From NCBI RefSeq assembly GCF_010389155.1, contig NC_057763.1, positions 40,158,645-40,222,644 on the forward strand: a stretch of DNA of 64,000 bases. The letters are read 5' to 3'. Below are positions 25,777-37,089 of this stretch, in pieces. Source of the stretch: Erigeron canadensis (taxonomy: Eukaryota > Streptophyta > Magnoliopsida > Asterales > Asteraceae). The number at the start of each line of letters is the position of its first letter. Within the stretch, counting starts at the first letter, position 1. The notes under the pieces are model-generated. The model was not told where the DNA came from and did not search any database. It worked only from the letters and a program-made list of their open reading frames with translations. Made by a program: the position numbers and the translations under genes.

Positions 25777-27170
25777 TTGCATACTGTTTGCGTTTTTTTT
25801 ATTACGGATTTTTTTTTGTCTTTTTTTTTTTTCATTTTAAGTATCAAAATAATGCATTGAAAACTTTCATTATTCAACTTTTCTATGTATCTTATTTTTT
25901 TTTTAACAGTTAGTCAGTATTCGACATCAAATGACACCTCACTGTATAATGGTAAAACTCTGCACGTACTCTAGACTACGAGATTTAGACCATAAGCCGT
26001 TACAGGTGATTCAGGAGGAAAAAACTCACAGACTTGTCACTCATAAGAGTCGAATTGAACCCAAGACTTATGGGAAAAATCAGGAATACATATGCGAGTT
26101 GAACTATTTTCATTTACTTACATGTATCTTATATGTATCTATATGCAATGTGCTTACGTATTCAATCTACCACAAAGGTCCACACATATGATCGAACTTA
26201 AATCAGGAATCAATATCGGGATCTTCTATATTTTTTATATAAAGTTAAAATGCATCTTTTCAGGTAGAATAAAGAGATAATGATAGATCTATAATTAGGC
26301 AACCCATTCTTTCTTAATCCTACTTTAATTAATATAAGTGATCGAGTATGTACGTAGGGTTTAGATAAATTAGAATCCAACTTGTTTGGGGATTTTTTTT
26401 TTTTTTTGAACGGCAACTTGTTTTGGATTGATCCTGGAAATCACGTACAATAAAAGGGGTATTTGATAGCGTACGTACACATAATGAATGCAAACTTTAA
26501 TTACCGGATAAGCAGGCTGCTCCTTTCCATTTTAAGAATATTTTAGGAATTAAACTACGTTCCTCTTTTGTTAGCTAGGGATGAATGAGTAGTTACGATT
26601 TTCATTGTTGAGGTCACTGGACAGTTTTTATGTTACTAACTAGCTAGTAAATATAAAATTAAATTATGAAATTAAATTATATGTCAATTATAATTAAAAC
26701 TAAATAATAACAATAATAATAATAATAGAGTTTTATTATACATTGTGTTTACCATGATCATCCTTGGTCACCACACTACCATAAAGCTTCGCCTTATACC
26801 AATCGATATGATTTTAATCTTATATATATATAGTTTATTATTTTGAGAAATATTTTTTTGATAAGAACCATAAGAACTCTTAAATAATATATTTGTTTAC
26901 ATGCTTTTTTTTTGTCATTCACATGTGAAATGATATAAAAAAATATGTTGCAGAAGAAAGTTTTTTAAAATATCTTCAAAATAGCCTTTTGTAAACTTGT
27001 GAATGAATATGATCATGTTTTCGTTTACATGTTAACAAATGAATATATGTAAGGTTTTGAAAAAAAAACTTTCTTCTACAACACGTATTTTTATAACGTT
27101 TCATATATTAATGAACAAAAAAAAACATGTGATCCAATGCATAAGGCTCTTACAAAAAAAAATGAGTTTT
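25777..27170. other. AT-rich intergenic DNA
   Basis: No complete gene. Around 25920-26090 a reversed B-box-like word (CGAATTGAACCC, about 26050) hints at a decayed minus-strand SINE. The rest is AT-rich. Confidence 0.4.
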
Positions 27171-27184
27171 TACTAGTAAAAAAA

Positions 27185-27516
27185 GTCTTAAAATAAGAAC
27201 ACTTAAAAATATCTTTTTTGATGCAGTAAAAGTTCATAAAACTAACATAGTGCATAACTAATTATCATTATTTAAGTGTTTAAGAACACATTGATCCGTT
27301 AAAATTGAAAAAATCATGTTTTTTGTTGGATGCATCATTTTGATGAATATGCATCCAAGATGGATGCACAAAACAAAAACATTATTTTTTCGATTTTGAC
27401 GGACCAATGTGTTGTTAAACATTTACATAATGACAATTAGTTATACATTATTTCTAATGCATCAAAATGTAGTTTTTAAGTATTCTCACTGTGTTCTTGT
27501 TTTAAGACTATTTTTA
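27185..27516. mobile_element. Long-inverted-repeat MITE, copy 1
   Basis: The two halves are inverted copies. CTTAAAATAAGAACACTTAA at 27188 pairs with the reversed sequence at about 27470-27510. The centre contains GGATGCATC and related words (about 27329-27370). The same family recurs at 27735-28180 and 57585-57952. Noncoding. Transcripts would fold into a long hairpin. Confidence 0.6.
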
Positions 27517-27520
27517 TTTG

Positions 27521-27551
<31 letters not shown>

Positions 27552-27734
27552 GTAGAGTTTCATGTGAAAATTATTTACATATGAATATAAGTAATATTAG
27601 GTATATATAACTTGATATGTTTATATTCTTACGAATTTATTTATATATACCATTTACATATAAACTTCAAGTTATAATTTAAATATTCTCTAAGTTCTTC
27701 CAATTTAAACGGTTTTTACTAAACCTTTTTTTGC

Positions 27735-28180
27735 AGGGTAACACTCCGGTGAGAATACCATTAAAATAAGAACACTTAAAAACATCATTTTGATGCATTA
27801 AAAGTCTATAAAACTAACATAGTGTATAACTAATTATCATTATTTAAGTGTTTAACAACATATGGATTCGTCAAAATAAGAAAAAAATAATGTTTTTGTT
27901 GGATGCATCAATTTTGATGAATATGCATCTCAAATGGATTCCAAAACAAAAACCATAGTTTTCTCGATTTCGTTGAACACTTAAATAATAATAATTAGTT
28001 ATACACTATATATGTTGGTTTTATGAACTTTTAATGTGTCAAAATATGATTTTCTCGATTTTGACAGACCAATATGTTATTAAACACTTAAATAAATATA
28101 GTTATTTATACACTATGTTAGTTTTATGGACTTTTAATGTTCTTATTTAAGTGTTTTCATCATGTTCTTATTTTAAAGGA
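27735..28180. mobile_element. Long-inverted-repeat MITE, copy 2
   Basis: It begins near GGGTAACACTCCGGTGAG, the same terminus seen reversed at the end of copy 3. AAAATAAGAACACTTAAAAAC follows shortly after and is mirrored at about 28140-28178. The distal half carries a partial internal duplication (ATTTTGACAGACCAAT region). Noncoding. Confidence 0.55.
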
Positions 28181-29428
28181 TGTGTATATATATAAGTGAG
28201 TAAGAGTTTGTTATGTACCCAACTTGGGTGAAAAATATCTCACATGCTAATTTTTTTAAAATTTTGAATAGATTGATCACATACTTATTTGGACTATCGA
28301 TGAATTCAACGAGAATATGGTATTACGGCATCCTGTTACTTTTTTTGGTATGTAATCACAACAAATGATGAAGCCAAAATTTTCATTTTAAGGTCGCCAA
28401 ACAATTTTCATGATATAAATAAGTGTAAAATTAAACTATTACACCGGTAAGTGGTTGTCTATTATCTTTAATACAAATTTAGAAATAAATAAAAATTTAT
28501 AGTTATCATCAGATTATCATGATCATTATTTTCTGGTACCGCCTTTTACGACATTATATTGTCATGCCACGTACATTTGAGTTTATTAGATATCCATATG
28601 GACCATATACCTGAAGGAGAAGAAAAATGTATACATTTTTTGCCATTTCGGGAAGCATTAGAAAATTAAATGGACAGGCAACAAATAATGAAGTTTAGTA
28701 ATTAAGCCAGATCGAGCAGAATTTGTAATAAGTAATTATTCACAAAGATAATTATAGAAAAAAGTTGGCAGGTCAAAGTACACCCGTCTAATTCTTGCAC
28801 GTATTAGGTTGGTCGAATAGACAATAACGTACAATGGAAGATGCATGATGACCTCATCATCTGTATACGAGTAATATTTTAGGAAAACTCGAAAAGATTA
28901 TCCGTTTATAATAGAAATGAACAGCTTGTAACATCATCAATTCATTACTATTCTATTAATTGTTCTTAGAATTTGGAAGAAAAATACATTGCTAGAATAG
29001 ATTTCTATTAATAGATAAGAAACAGACGCATTGTTGTATACGATCAAAGGACATAAATACATAATACGTCTTAATTTTGTCGACGTACTGCTAGTTCTAG
29101 ATAAACGATGAGAGGAATAAAACGTACACTCGAATGAGACATATGTAAAACAATGAAATTTTTATTTATCTATCTATTAATATAGTGATGAAATTTTATC
29201 ATCGGCACATAATTAGATCCTCACTATCTATTAATGTGTTGATAAGTTAGTCGAATTGGTTGTCCCATTGAATTCAAAGTTTTGTAGATTAGAAATTAGC
29301 CTTCAAGATTGCATATTAGCATAGATATATTAATTGGCATATATATCAGCTAAATTTTGGTAATACCAATCTATAAATAGATAGAATGTTGGTATATATC
29401 CGTTATCAAATACAGTTTGGGTTCACGT
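28181..29428. other. AT-rich intergenic DNA
   Basis: No gene or bounded element beyond the isolated MITE arm at 28225-28246. Confidence 0.5.
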
Positions 29429-29437
29429 GTAAAGATG

Positions 29438-29804
29438 AGAGAAGTGAGTTTCAATCTTTAGTAATGTCTAAGTTGGCGTAATGGTATGGAGTTTCCCTGA
29501 TAACCTATAGGTCCCAAGTTCGAATCTTCATTTCACCAACTTTGAGATATAGGTAGTCCTTCTATGAAGGTTTAGCTTAGGTATACTCAGATTTAAGTCT
29601 GAGGGGACAGGGTCTACCCCTATTAATCGTCGTGCTTTCGGGCGGATTAGTAGGGGGTTTTCACCCATTGGGTATTTGAAATAAGCATTTCTACTTTGAG
29701 AGATCTCTCTAGCGCGGACCTGGTTAAGACAACGTAGGTTGGACCTCTCGCTGTCGAATCACGACACGAAATTTCAAGTGAAATTCATCTTTAAAAAAAA
29801 AAGA
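29438..29804 (+). mobile_element. tRNA-derived SINE with target duplication
   Basis: A 367-bp element with a Pol III A-box-like word (TTGGCGTAATGG, about 29473) and B-box-like word (AGTTCGAATCT, about 29517), a GC-richer body, and an A-rich 3' tail (about 29792-29804). It is flanked by GTAAAGATG at 29429-29437 and 29805-29813, extending to 10 of 11 matches. That is diagnostic of LINE-mobilised insertion. The tail lacks a coding region. Confidence 0.8.
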
Positions 29805-29813
29805 GTAAAGATG

Positions 29814-30435
29814 TTTTAGAGGCATTAAAATCTTTTGAAAGTGGATGATGAGGATCTAATATAATTTCCCTGTTTCTTGATATGTAACTAGCTCCTAGCT
29901 TCTCGCTAGTCATACAACAATAAAATTTCAATCTTTTAATGTTCACAAAAAAATATATAATTTCGGAAATAAAATGCTCTCCTTTATTCTTTCTAAAGTT
30001 TTGGTAATACAGATTGTTTGCATTGCGAGTATTCCAACTATAATATCGGGGCTAGCATTCTTTCCATTATTCTTTTTCAACCACCTTCGTGTGAGAGATT
30101 ATGAGGTACTAATCTAATATTGATTCGATTCGAGAAGTTGTTGTACATGCGGAAGTGATCATCTTGGTGAAAACAACACCTCGATAAGGATGTTAGGATT
30201 CCGAGTGGCTCAGATCGTGGTCATATATTTGGCATCGATATCCATGTTTCTTGTGTAATTGTAGGCTCAAGTGGAAAGTAAATAAAAAAACAAAACAAAA
30301 TAAAAAAAAAAAAATCTAAGTACCCATACATCTTTGTGCTTAGTTGTTCCACTTGCTTAACTTTGTGTCAACAAAATGATCATTTAATTGCTCGTTTTTG
30401 TCTCTAGACTAAAAAAATGGTACCCTTTGTCTATA
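29814..30435. other. AT-rich intergenic DNA
   Basis: No gene is supported. A short A-run ends near 30315. No repeat boundary is clear. Confidence 0.45.
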
Positions 30436-30675
30436 TCTATATTATATTATATAATAGATTGATTTTTTATTTTCAACATTGAACCAAAAATGTCAATATT
30501 GATTTTAATTTTCAACAATATACATATTCTAATGCATGATGCACCACACATCCTAGTCACATTACATTAATAATTTCAATCACCACCTGTTACCGCCACC
30601 ACCGTCGTCGCCATTACATCACCACCACTGCTACCACCTCCATCACCGCCGCAACGCGCAGATACTTTTTTCTCG
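30436..30675 (+). mobile_element. Short nonautonomous Helitron-like element
   Basis: TCTATATTATATTATATAAT follows an A. The 3' part is a CACCAC/GCC-rich stretch ending GCCGCAACGCGCAGATAC and CTCG before T. Same family as 14337-14718 and 32423-32600. The CTCG end is a variant of CTAG. Confidence 0.5.
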
Positions 30676-32422
30676 TTATTGTAAACATCCATCGACTAAT
30701 ATAGCTTACTTTAAGGATTAAGATTTTCTTAAAATTACCTATCATGTTGATGAGTTTTTTTAGTGGAAAGAAGAAAATTAGTATTTAAAGTCGCGAACTA
30801 ATTACCCATAATCAATGACCCACAAGATTTTCTTCTCAGAAAACACTCAATCTAATAAGTTATGTTGAAAGACAACTTGAAAAGATCTTTATCCTACCCA
30901 ATACCCAAGATTCACAATATTAATCTAGATTGCAATTGACTCAATCGGTCCTACGCAAACAATGTCAATCTTAATGATACATTGGCGTATGTAATCGAGA
31001 CATGACTTTTAAAACTTGGTTAAGGAGCACGTCAAATAATTCTTGATATATTTTTGCTACTCTAAACACTGTTAATTTGTTAAACTAATTAATTAAGTGA
31101 ATGTTGTAGGAATATTTTGGTATATACGAAAGGAAGTTAATATTTGTCAAGAATAGCGAACACGCTGGCTTTAGGGTGCAGAGATGGAAAATGGAAAATG
31201 CCAAGAAATAGGAAAGCGAACTCTCAAAAGTGCATTTTTCATTCTTTTGCTTTGTGTTCTAGTTTAATAGCAAAGTAAGAAGAAAATGTTCGAATAGAAT
31301 TCTGCATTTTTGTTTATTAAATTCAACAAATTCTCTACGAAATAGGAATGTATCTTCAGAAAGAATTTGTGTCCCCAACATAAACCTATATTAATGTCGT
31401 GTTTGTGATACACTTTTTCATTAGATGATTCAATACGTCGGTCTTAGCCCATATGCATTTCTCTTTTTGGTGTCATCAAAAGATACTATTCGATAACACT
31501 ACCCTTAAGACAAATTCCCTTCTTTTAGATTCGTTCTACAACTACAAATTTGAATTGGAACTTGCAAATAAAAGTTCATGTTTCGCGTTAATTAGTATCA
31601 TAAACCGAAAGACTCTATTAAAAAAATTCATGTTGCTCGCTCAACTTTATTGCCCTAAACCGAAAGGCATGTAATACAATATATCTAAGGAATTTCACGT
31701 TAATTAGATGCATGTTAATTTGATGCAAATATTCTATCATGTTCATGATCTCCATGTCTTTGTCAGCTTAGATTTCATTATGATTTACTAATTTGAGGAT
31801 ATGTATAGTAGTTCCTTAATTAATCCAATTTTCTCAAAAAGCAATGAAAAAAATACAAGGAAAGTAGAGATAAGAAGGTAGACTATCCTCATTAGAGATA
31901 TCATTATCTTTAAAAAGAGTGCTACTAAATTTTATTTTTTTTAACTTAAATATGATTAGCATGCTGATAACTCATGATTATTAGGTACGTAATCCTTAAT
32001 TCCTTATAGCCCACCTTTATTACTTATCCAAACTCGAATAGTCGAATTATATACATGTCACTCAAGTTGTAGATTTTGATATCGAAATCATTAATGAGTG
32101 TCTTACCATATTCTGCCACCTTATTTAAACAAATCTATAATAAGATCACAAATTTTGAAAATGTACAATTTATCGTGATATTGTGGATCTCTATGTGGAC
32201 TTTAATTTCTTGACGTAAATCTTTGAGGAAAACTTTAATCGCGTATTTAATTAGATTGTTCTAAACTTCTAATATTTTTATTAAACTGCGATAGATGATA
32301 CTTTTGATCACGTACTGGGACGTTTTTTAGTTCATCTATATCCCATTCTCGCTACCAGCATCATCCATATACCATTAAAGATATAATTAAGCAAACTTAA
32401 GCAATAAAAAATAACATCTCTA
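30676..32422. other. AT-rich intergenic DNA
   Basis: No convincing gene. The open frame at 31453-31674 has no recognisable domain. Confidence 0.45.
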
Positions 32423-32600
32423 TCTCTACTCCCTAATAAAGCAAATCTCCCTCCTCTCCTATTAAATATTTCTGCCTTTGAAATACCTTATTTGCCCTTG
32501 GACTTTTTTGTTTTTTTCATTTACGTAACTACTCAAAATCCCTAATAAAAGAGATTGTCCTCCTCACTATTGTCGCCGCATTACACATGTACCATGCTCG
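32423..32600 (+). mobile_element. Very short Helitron-like element
   Basis: 178 bp from TCTCTACTCCCTAATAAAGC to GCCGCATTACACATGTACCA and CTCG before T, inserted between A and T. Smallest member of the CACCAC/GCCGC-ending family in this window. Confidence 0.4.
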
Positions 32601-33089
32601 TTAGTTGAAAAGGCATTTTATTCTTGTTATCATCATAGATAAATGATGTCAAAATATTTTATATGCGATAAATATCAAGTAGGAAATATTCGAGGCGGGG
32701 CAATATAACGGGGTCCTACGCTGAAGGCCTATAGACTTGTAATTTTGTCCAACTATATACAACGACTAAGACGATATCCGTATAATGTGAGAGTGTTGAT
32801 GATGATTGTCTGATGTTGATGTCGGCAACTATTAGTGATGATGGTGGTATGTCGAGTGGTGTAGGTTGATTTAAATTTAATTGATACAATATAAGATAAG
32901 ATTTTGTGTTGTAAGTTAGTCTATTAAAAGTAATTTTGGGTAATTTTTATGGTATTAAAAAGACAAAATCAAAATACCCTACTAGTTTGTTGGATATTAA
33001 CTTTTGTCAAACTGTTTATTTTTAAACGGCAAAAAAATTTATTAATAAAGGATCACCTAGGTTGGCGCTAATAAGGTTTTTGTGATTTT

Positions 33090-33223
33090 TGGAATTTGAG
33101 TGTCGAAACAGGGAATCTGAGCGTTTGTTTTTGTGATTTTTGTGAGAAAAATTTTTCGGATTTTAACCTTTTTTGATGCAGGTTGTGGTGCTGAGTAGCG
33201 ATTGTCCCGAGGATGGCGCCAAT
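33090..33223 (-). repeat. Primer-binding site and leader fragment of a Tat-type element
   Basis: Read on the minus strand, just past the LTR, comes TGGCGCCATCCTCGGGAC, a primer-binding-site-like word, then leader sequence. The same leader follows the right LTR at 52170-52294. Homology stops at about 33085 and unrelated AT-rich DNA follows, so this is a truncated extra leader to the left of the outer element's 3' LTR. Confidence 0.65.
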
Positions 33224-33704
33224 TGTTTGTACACCGGATTAGGTTAAGAGATTTGGGGGTGTTTATGGTTGTTCGTTGGCGGTTCCTTTCCGGTAAGGAT
33301 ATGCCTTTTGTACGCCAAGAACGTGTATGTGTGATTAGGAGTTTGATGGATTAGACGGCGATTCCCTGTTGGTAGGAGTCTTCCTCCCTTGTACGCCGGT
33401 TTAGATGTATTTAGATCTCTTCGGGTTTTTCCCGTGGATCTTGTATATATGCTTTTAGGGTTTTTCCCTTGATGAGCATAATGATAATGATTTAGGGTTT
33501 TCCCCCTTTTATAGTGGTTTTTCATGGAGAGAAAGTCTCCAACGCGTTTCTTATCTTTGGTAACGATCTCCCTTATTTAAGGAAGTGATATGATCGTATC
33601 TTTTCGTGTTTATCTTCTTTTTCCCGGGCTATGTGATACCCTGGGTGACCTTTTAGCCTTCCTAGGGTGAGGCTTTATCCTGGGTAACGGTGGGTACACC
33701 ATCA
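33224..33704 (-). repeat. LTR of the outer Tat-lineage retrotransposon (left copy)
   Basis: 481 bp, TGATGG...AAACA on the minus strand, closely similar to 52295-52776. It carries a TATAAAAGGGGG box on the minus strand at about 33504-33515. The polypurine tract TCTGGGGGGCT lies just upstream (minus sense, about 33705-33714), as expected for a 3' LTR. A primer site also follows it, so it also looks like a 5' LTR of a lost neighbour. Confidence 0.8.
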
Positions 33705-33875
33705 AGCCCCCCAGATTAATAATATGATATGCCAAGATCGTGTTGTTAGTCTTCGCCGAAGAGTTAATCCTGGGAGTCTGTTGTCTTCTAGAAGGCTTTT
33801 GAGAGGGGCGATTTTGTACTAAAGCGAATCTTGAATGGGCCTTTTTTGCAAATTGAGGATAGTGCGTCTCGTATC

Positions 33876-33886
33876 CCTATATAAGG
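33876..33886 (+). promoter_or_regulatory. TATA box ahead of the antisense ORF
   Basis: CCCTATATAAGG on the plus strand lies about 60-65 bp before the ATG of the ORF at 33944. It is in an otherwise mixed-composition stretch, so it is not just part of an AT run. Confidence 0.5.
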
Positions 33887-33943
33887 TAAGCAATTGGATC
33901 TGGTTTATTGTTTCTCACTTTTGCTGGTAGATTCCGTAAATAG

Positions 33944-34450
33944 ATGAAGCGGGGTTATCTGAAAAAGAGGAGTGCTTTCTGCAAGCATGGCCGGATAAAG
34001 ACTATTGGCCAGATAAAGACTATTGGCCAAAAGTTTAAGCTCGGTGCGAGGTCGTATGTTGACATGATAAAAATTCGCCGATTGGAGTCGGATTTGGAAA
34101 TCTTGAAGCGGCGTTCTGAAGATGGTGGCCCATCCCCTGGTTTTGTCTCTGCTTCTGTCGATGATTGCTCTTCCGATGTTCAAAATTTGAAGCGCGCCCT
34201 TGATATTAAAGATGTTCAGCTACAGATCGCTCGAGATGGTATGGTGAATAGAGAAAATCAGTTGCAGCTTCTTCGTTCTGAACTCTCTGCTCTGCATGTG
34301 AAGTATAAGAAGGTAATGACGGAAGTAATTCCCTTTGTGCACCACTTGACCAAAGTGAATCCGTCTTTCGGGAAGTCTCTTGTCGACCAAGCTGCTCGTG
34401 AAGATCTCGATGTTTATAAGATATGCCCGGATTCGTCGGTCGGATCGTAG
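33944..34450 (+). CDS. Antisense ORF in the 3' region of the outer retrotransposon
   Basis: A 168-residue ORF running opposite to the host element's pol, between integrase and the 3' LTR. It is Lys/Arg-rich at the N-terminus with a tandem KTIGQIKTIGQ duplication (about 19-29), then two heptad-like helical segments (about 43-57 and 81-124, e.g. LQLLRSELSALHVKYKKV). I recognise no enzyme domain. Tat-lineage elements such as Grande carry an extra antisense gene in this position, and proteins labelled putative gypsy-type transposon end in similar coiled coils, so it may be a remnant of that gene. A TATA box lies upstream at 33876. It may be truncated at either end. Confidence 0.5.
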   Translation: MKRGYLKKRSAFCKHGRIKTIGQIKTIGQKFKLGARSYVDMIKIRRLESDLEILKRRSEDGGPSPGFVSASVDDCSSDVQNLKRALDIKDVQLQIARDGMVNRENQLQLLRSELSALHVKYKKVMTEVIPFVHHLTKVNPSFGKSLVDQAAREDLDVYKICPDSSVGS

Positions 34451-34454
34451 TTAT

Positions 34455-34597
34455 ATTCTCGGATTCTTCATCTGGTTAAAAGTCGTCGGATTCTTCATCC
34501 GGTTTAAATTCGTCGGATTTTTCATCTGGTATAAAGTTGTCGGATTCTTCATCCGGTTTAAATTCGTCGGAGTCTTTATCCGGTATAAAGTTGTCGA
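34455..34597. repeat. 27-bp minisatellite, about five units
   Basis: Units begin (C/T)GTCGGATTCTTCATC(C/T)GG. Two alternating variants (GGTTTAAATT and GGTATAAAGT) give a 54-bp higher-order dimer. It lies between pol and the 3' LTR of the outer element, where Tat/Ogre elements are known to generate satellites. Confidence 0.8.
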
Positions 34598-34602
34598 GTT
34601 GT

Positions 34603-36444
34603 TGTGTCACAATTATGTTAAAGTCCACAAAACATATAATTTAGTTAATGGTTGTTGGTTTTTTTTTTTTTTTTTTAGGGTTAAGTCAAAAGCTTGAAAT
34701 ATAAATCATATTAATGTTAAAAGTTTAAATATTTAATGTAGCATAATAATTAATGTAATTAAAGAAATCCAATTATGAAGGCATAGAAATCATAATAACA
34801 GATGTAAATAGGTGTTGGAAAGATTTGAAAGTTTATATATGTATATTAGTTGTAGTAGTCTTTAAAACAGTAAGTTTGAGTTATTTCAGAATCTGGACAG
34901 ATTCGGTTTGTTAACTTGAAAGGTCATATCTTGGTCATGGAAGATGGTTAAGTCACGTTTTTGGTGTCTAAAATTAAATTCAGGAAGTCTACTTTCTGGT
35001 GGAATTGGTTTAGTGTAAAAATATGAAGTTTAAGGTTGTCAAACGAATTTTATAACAAAACTGCGCAAAGCTGAGTTTTCCGAACAGATTTAGGTCGACT
35101 TCAAATAGTCATATCTTGGTCGATTTTATGAACTGGAAAATTATTTTTTTCCAGAAACATTTTTAAGATGTTAAGAGTGTACAGTAAAAATTTGGATATT
35201 TTTTGAAACTTCGAAGGCCCTTAACTTTTATAAAACTTTTCTACGCGCAAACAGTGAATTTTCTGACTAGTATGTGATTATAGAATTTTTAAAAATAGTT
35301 AACGTGCGAAATAAATTAAGTAAAAATTTATGTAAGTATATAACATTCTAAGATTACAGTGGTTAATATTTGAAAGCTTGAATTGTTCGTTTCATCCTAA
35401 TAAAAAATAGATAAAGTTACCAAAAATTTCAATGAATATGAACTCGTAGAAACCAATGGTATATCATTAAAACAAATGCACTATATTAAGTTATGTGACT
35501 TGTAACTTAATAATACATGACAAACCAGTTGTGAATATTTTGAAAGTAGCCATATATGTATATCATCAAATGCGGGTTACAATGGACGGTTATTGACCAT
35601 GTCCATAATTGTAACTTGTACATGTATATGTTGTGTAGATTCTAGTGATCTTTTGGACTTTGCACAAGTGCTTGCTGATTGAGGTGAGTTTCGTGGCCCC
35701 TTTTTGTATTATTTCTTTGGGGGAAAATGATGCTCAAAATATTTTTATTTCTAAACTAGTTGTGCCAAAACTTGTTTGTTTTCTTGGACAAATACGTGTA
35801 ATTATGAAATGTGTATGCTAGCTTGTTTGTGTTGATTCTATGATGCAATAGATGTCTGTTGATATCTATTGAAGACTATTTGAAATCTATCGACCAACTA
35901 TATACTCCAGCTGGTAGTTGTTGGTATTACAGTGTGTGATTGAGATGTTGGCAAGTAGTGATGTGATTGTGTTGTTGGCAAGCAGTGATGAGTTTGTGTT
36001 GTTGGAAAACTATGATGGCATTGATCGGTATTTGGTGTGCATACATGCTACTACATGTTTATATTTACATTATTGTCCAAACCTCATATATCATGCACAA
36101 CAAACTCATTTGTATTCCTTTAAACCTACAAACTCACCAACGTTATGTTGACATTTTCGAGCATTCATTTTCAGGTAATAACAATGCTTAAGGAGAGTGA
36201 TCTTATGGAATTTAGGAAGACCAATAAAGAGATCCTTCATGGACTCCTAGATTGCATTTGAAATATTGAACATTATTTGCAATTGTTACTTCTTTGCTAT
36301 TTGAGGCGTGTTGCCTAGACTTTCCGCTTGTGGAAATTACTTCTATTTGGATTTCATTTAGTATTAACTCTATTATAAACTCCATGTGCTATGCCATAAC
36401 TTTTCGTCATATCCTACGATTCCGCCTAAGGTGGGGTGTGAAAT
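34603..36444 (+). mobile_element. Solo LTR related to the inner Tekay element
   Basis: From about 34677 to 36443 it matches the inner LTR (40886-42600) with scattered substitutions. It ends GGTGGGGTGTGAAA where the inner LTR has TGTGACA. Only about 75 bp precede the shared part, instead of about 940. GTTGT flanks it at 34598-34602 and 36445-36449. So it is an older, shorter-LTR relative reduced to one LTR inside the outer element. Confidence 0.72.
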
Positions 36445-36808
36445 GTTGTTACCCGTTTCGTAATATTAGCTCTTGGAGTTTTTTTTTTTGGTCCAGGCTG
36501 TACCTTTTTCAGGATTTTGTAGTATGCACTTGCTTTTTCAGCAGTTAGGCATATGCTTTGATAAAATCATAGGGGTATGATTTTTTAATTTGTTTTACTA
36601 TAATCATAGGAGTATGACTATTTTAATTTGCCTGCCTTTTTTGGCATATCAAATATATGTGTATGAGATTGCGATCCTTCTTCACCATGAATCATAAAAA
36701 AATTTTATATTGGAGGGTTTGTAACCCGTCCTTGTATTAGTCCGGTAGGCGTCCCCACCGTTTTTCAGGCCTGTAATTCATAGAATAGTGCACTTTTTAT
36801 AAAATCTT

Positions 36809-36906
36809 GCATGTTATGCAGCTTCGCATTCTTCATGCGTTTTGCACATCTTTGCAAGCGCATGTTATGCAGCTTCGCATTCTTCATGCGTTTTGCACAT
36901 CTTTGC
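36809..36906. repeat. 51-bp tandem duplication
   Basis: Two nearly identical copies starting GCATGTTATGCAGCTTCGCA at 36809 and 36860. It is in the 3' noncoding part of the outer element. Confidence 0.9.
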
Positions 36907-37089
36907 GATTTTGTGAATGTTTTATTCATTCAAAAAGGTTTGCTTTTTCAGCGATAGAATTTACGCAAGTTTGTGAAATAGAATATTTATTTGCGTGTAA
37001 GAGTTGAAGATCTTATCTCCTTTTCTCTTTACATTTATTTATGCATATACATATATATTATATACATATATATTAGATATATATATATA

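Noticed and set aside
29460..29540. A tRNA gene
   Set aside because: The A and B box words are present but the cloverleaf is not, and the unit has a SINE tail and target duplication.
33244..33525. A 93-codon minus-strand ORF, repeated at 52315-52596
   Set aside because: It lies wholly inside the LTR in both copies, so the duplication reflects the LTR and not a gene family.
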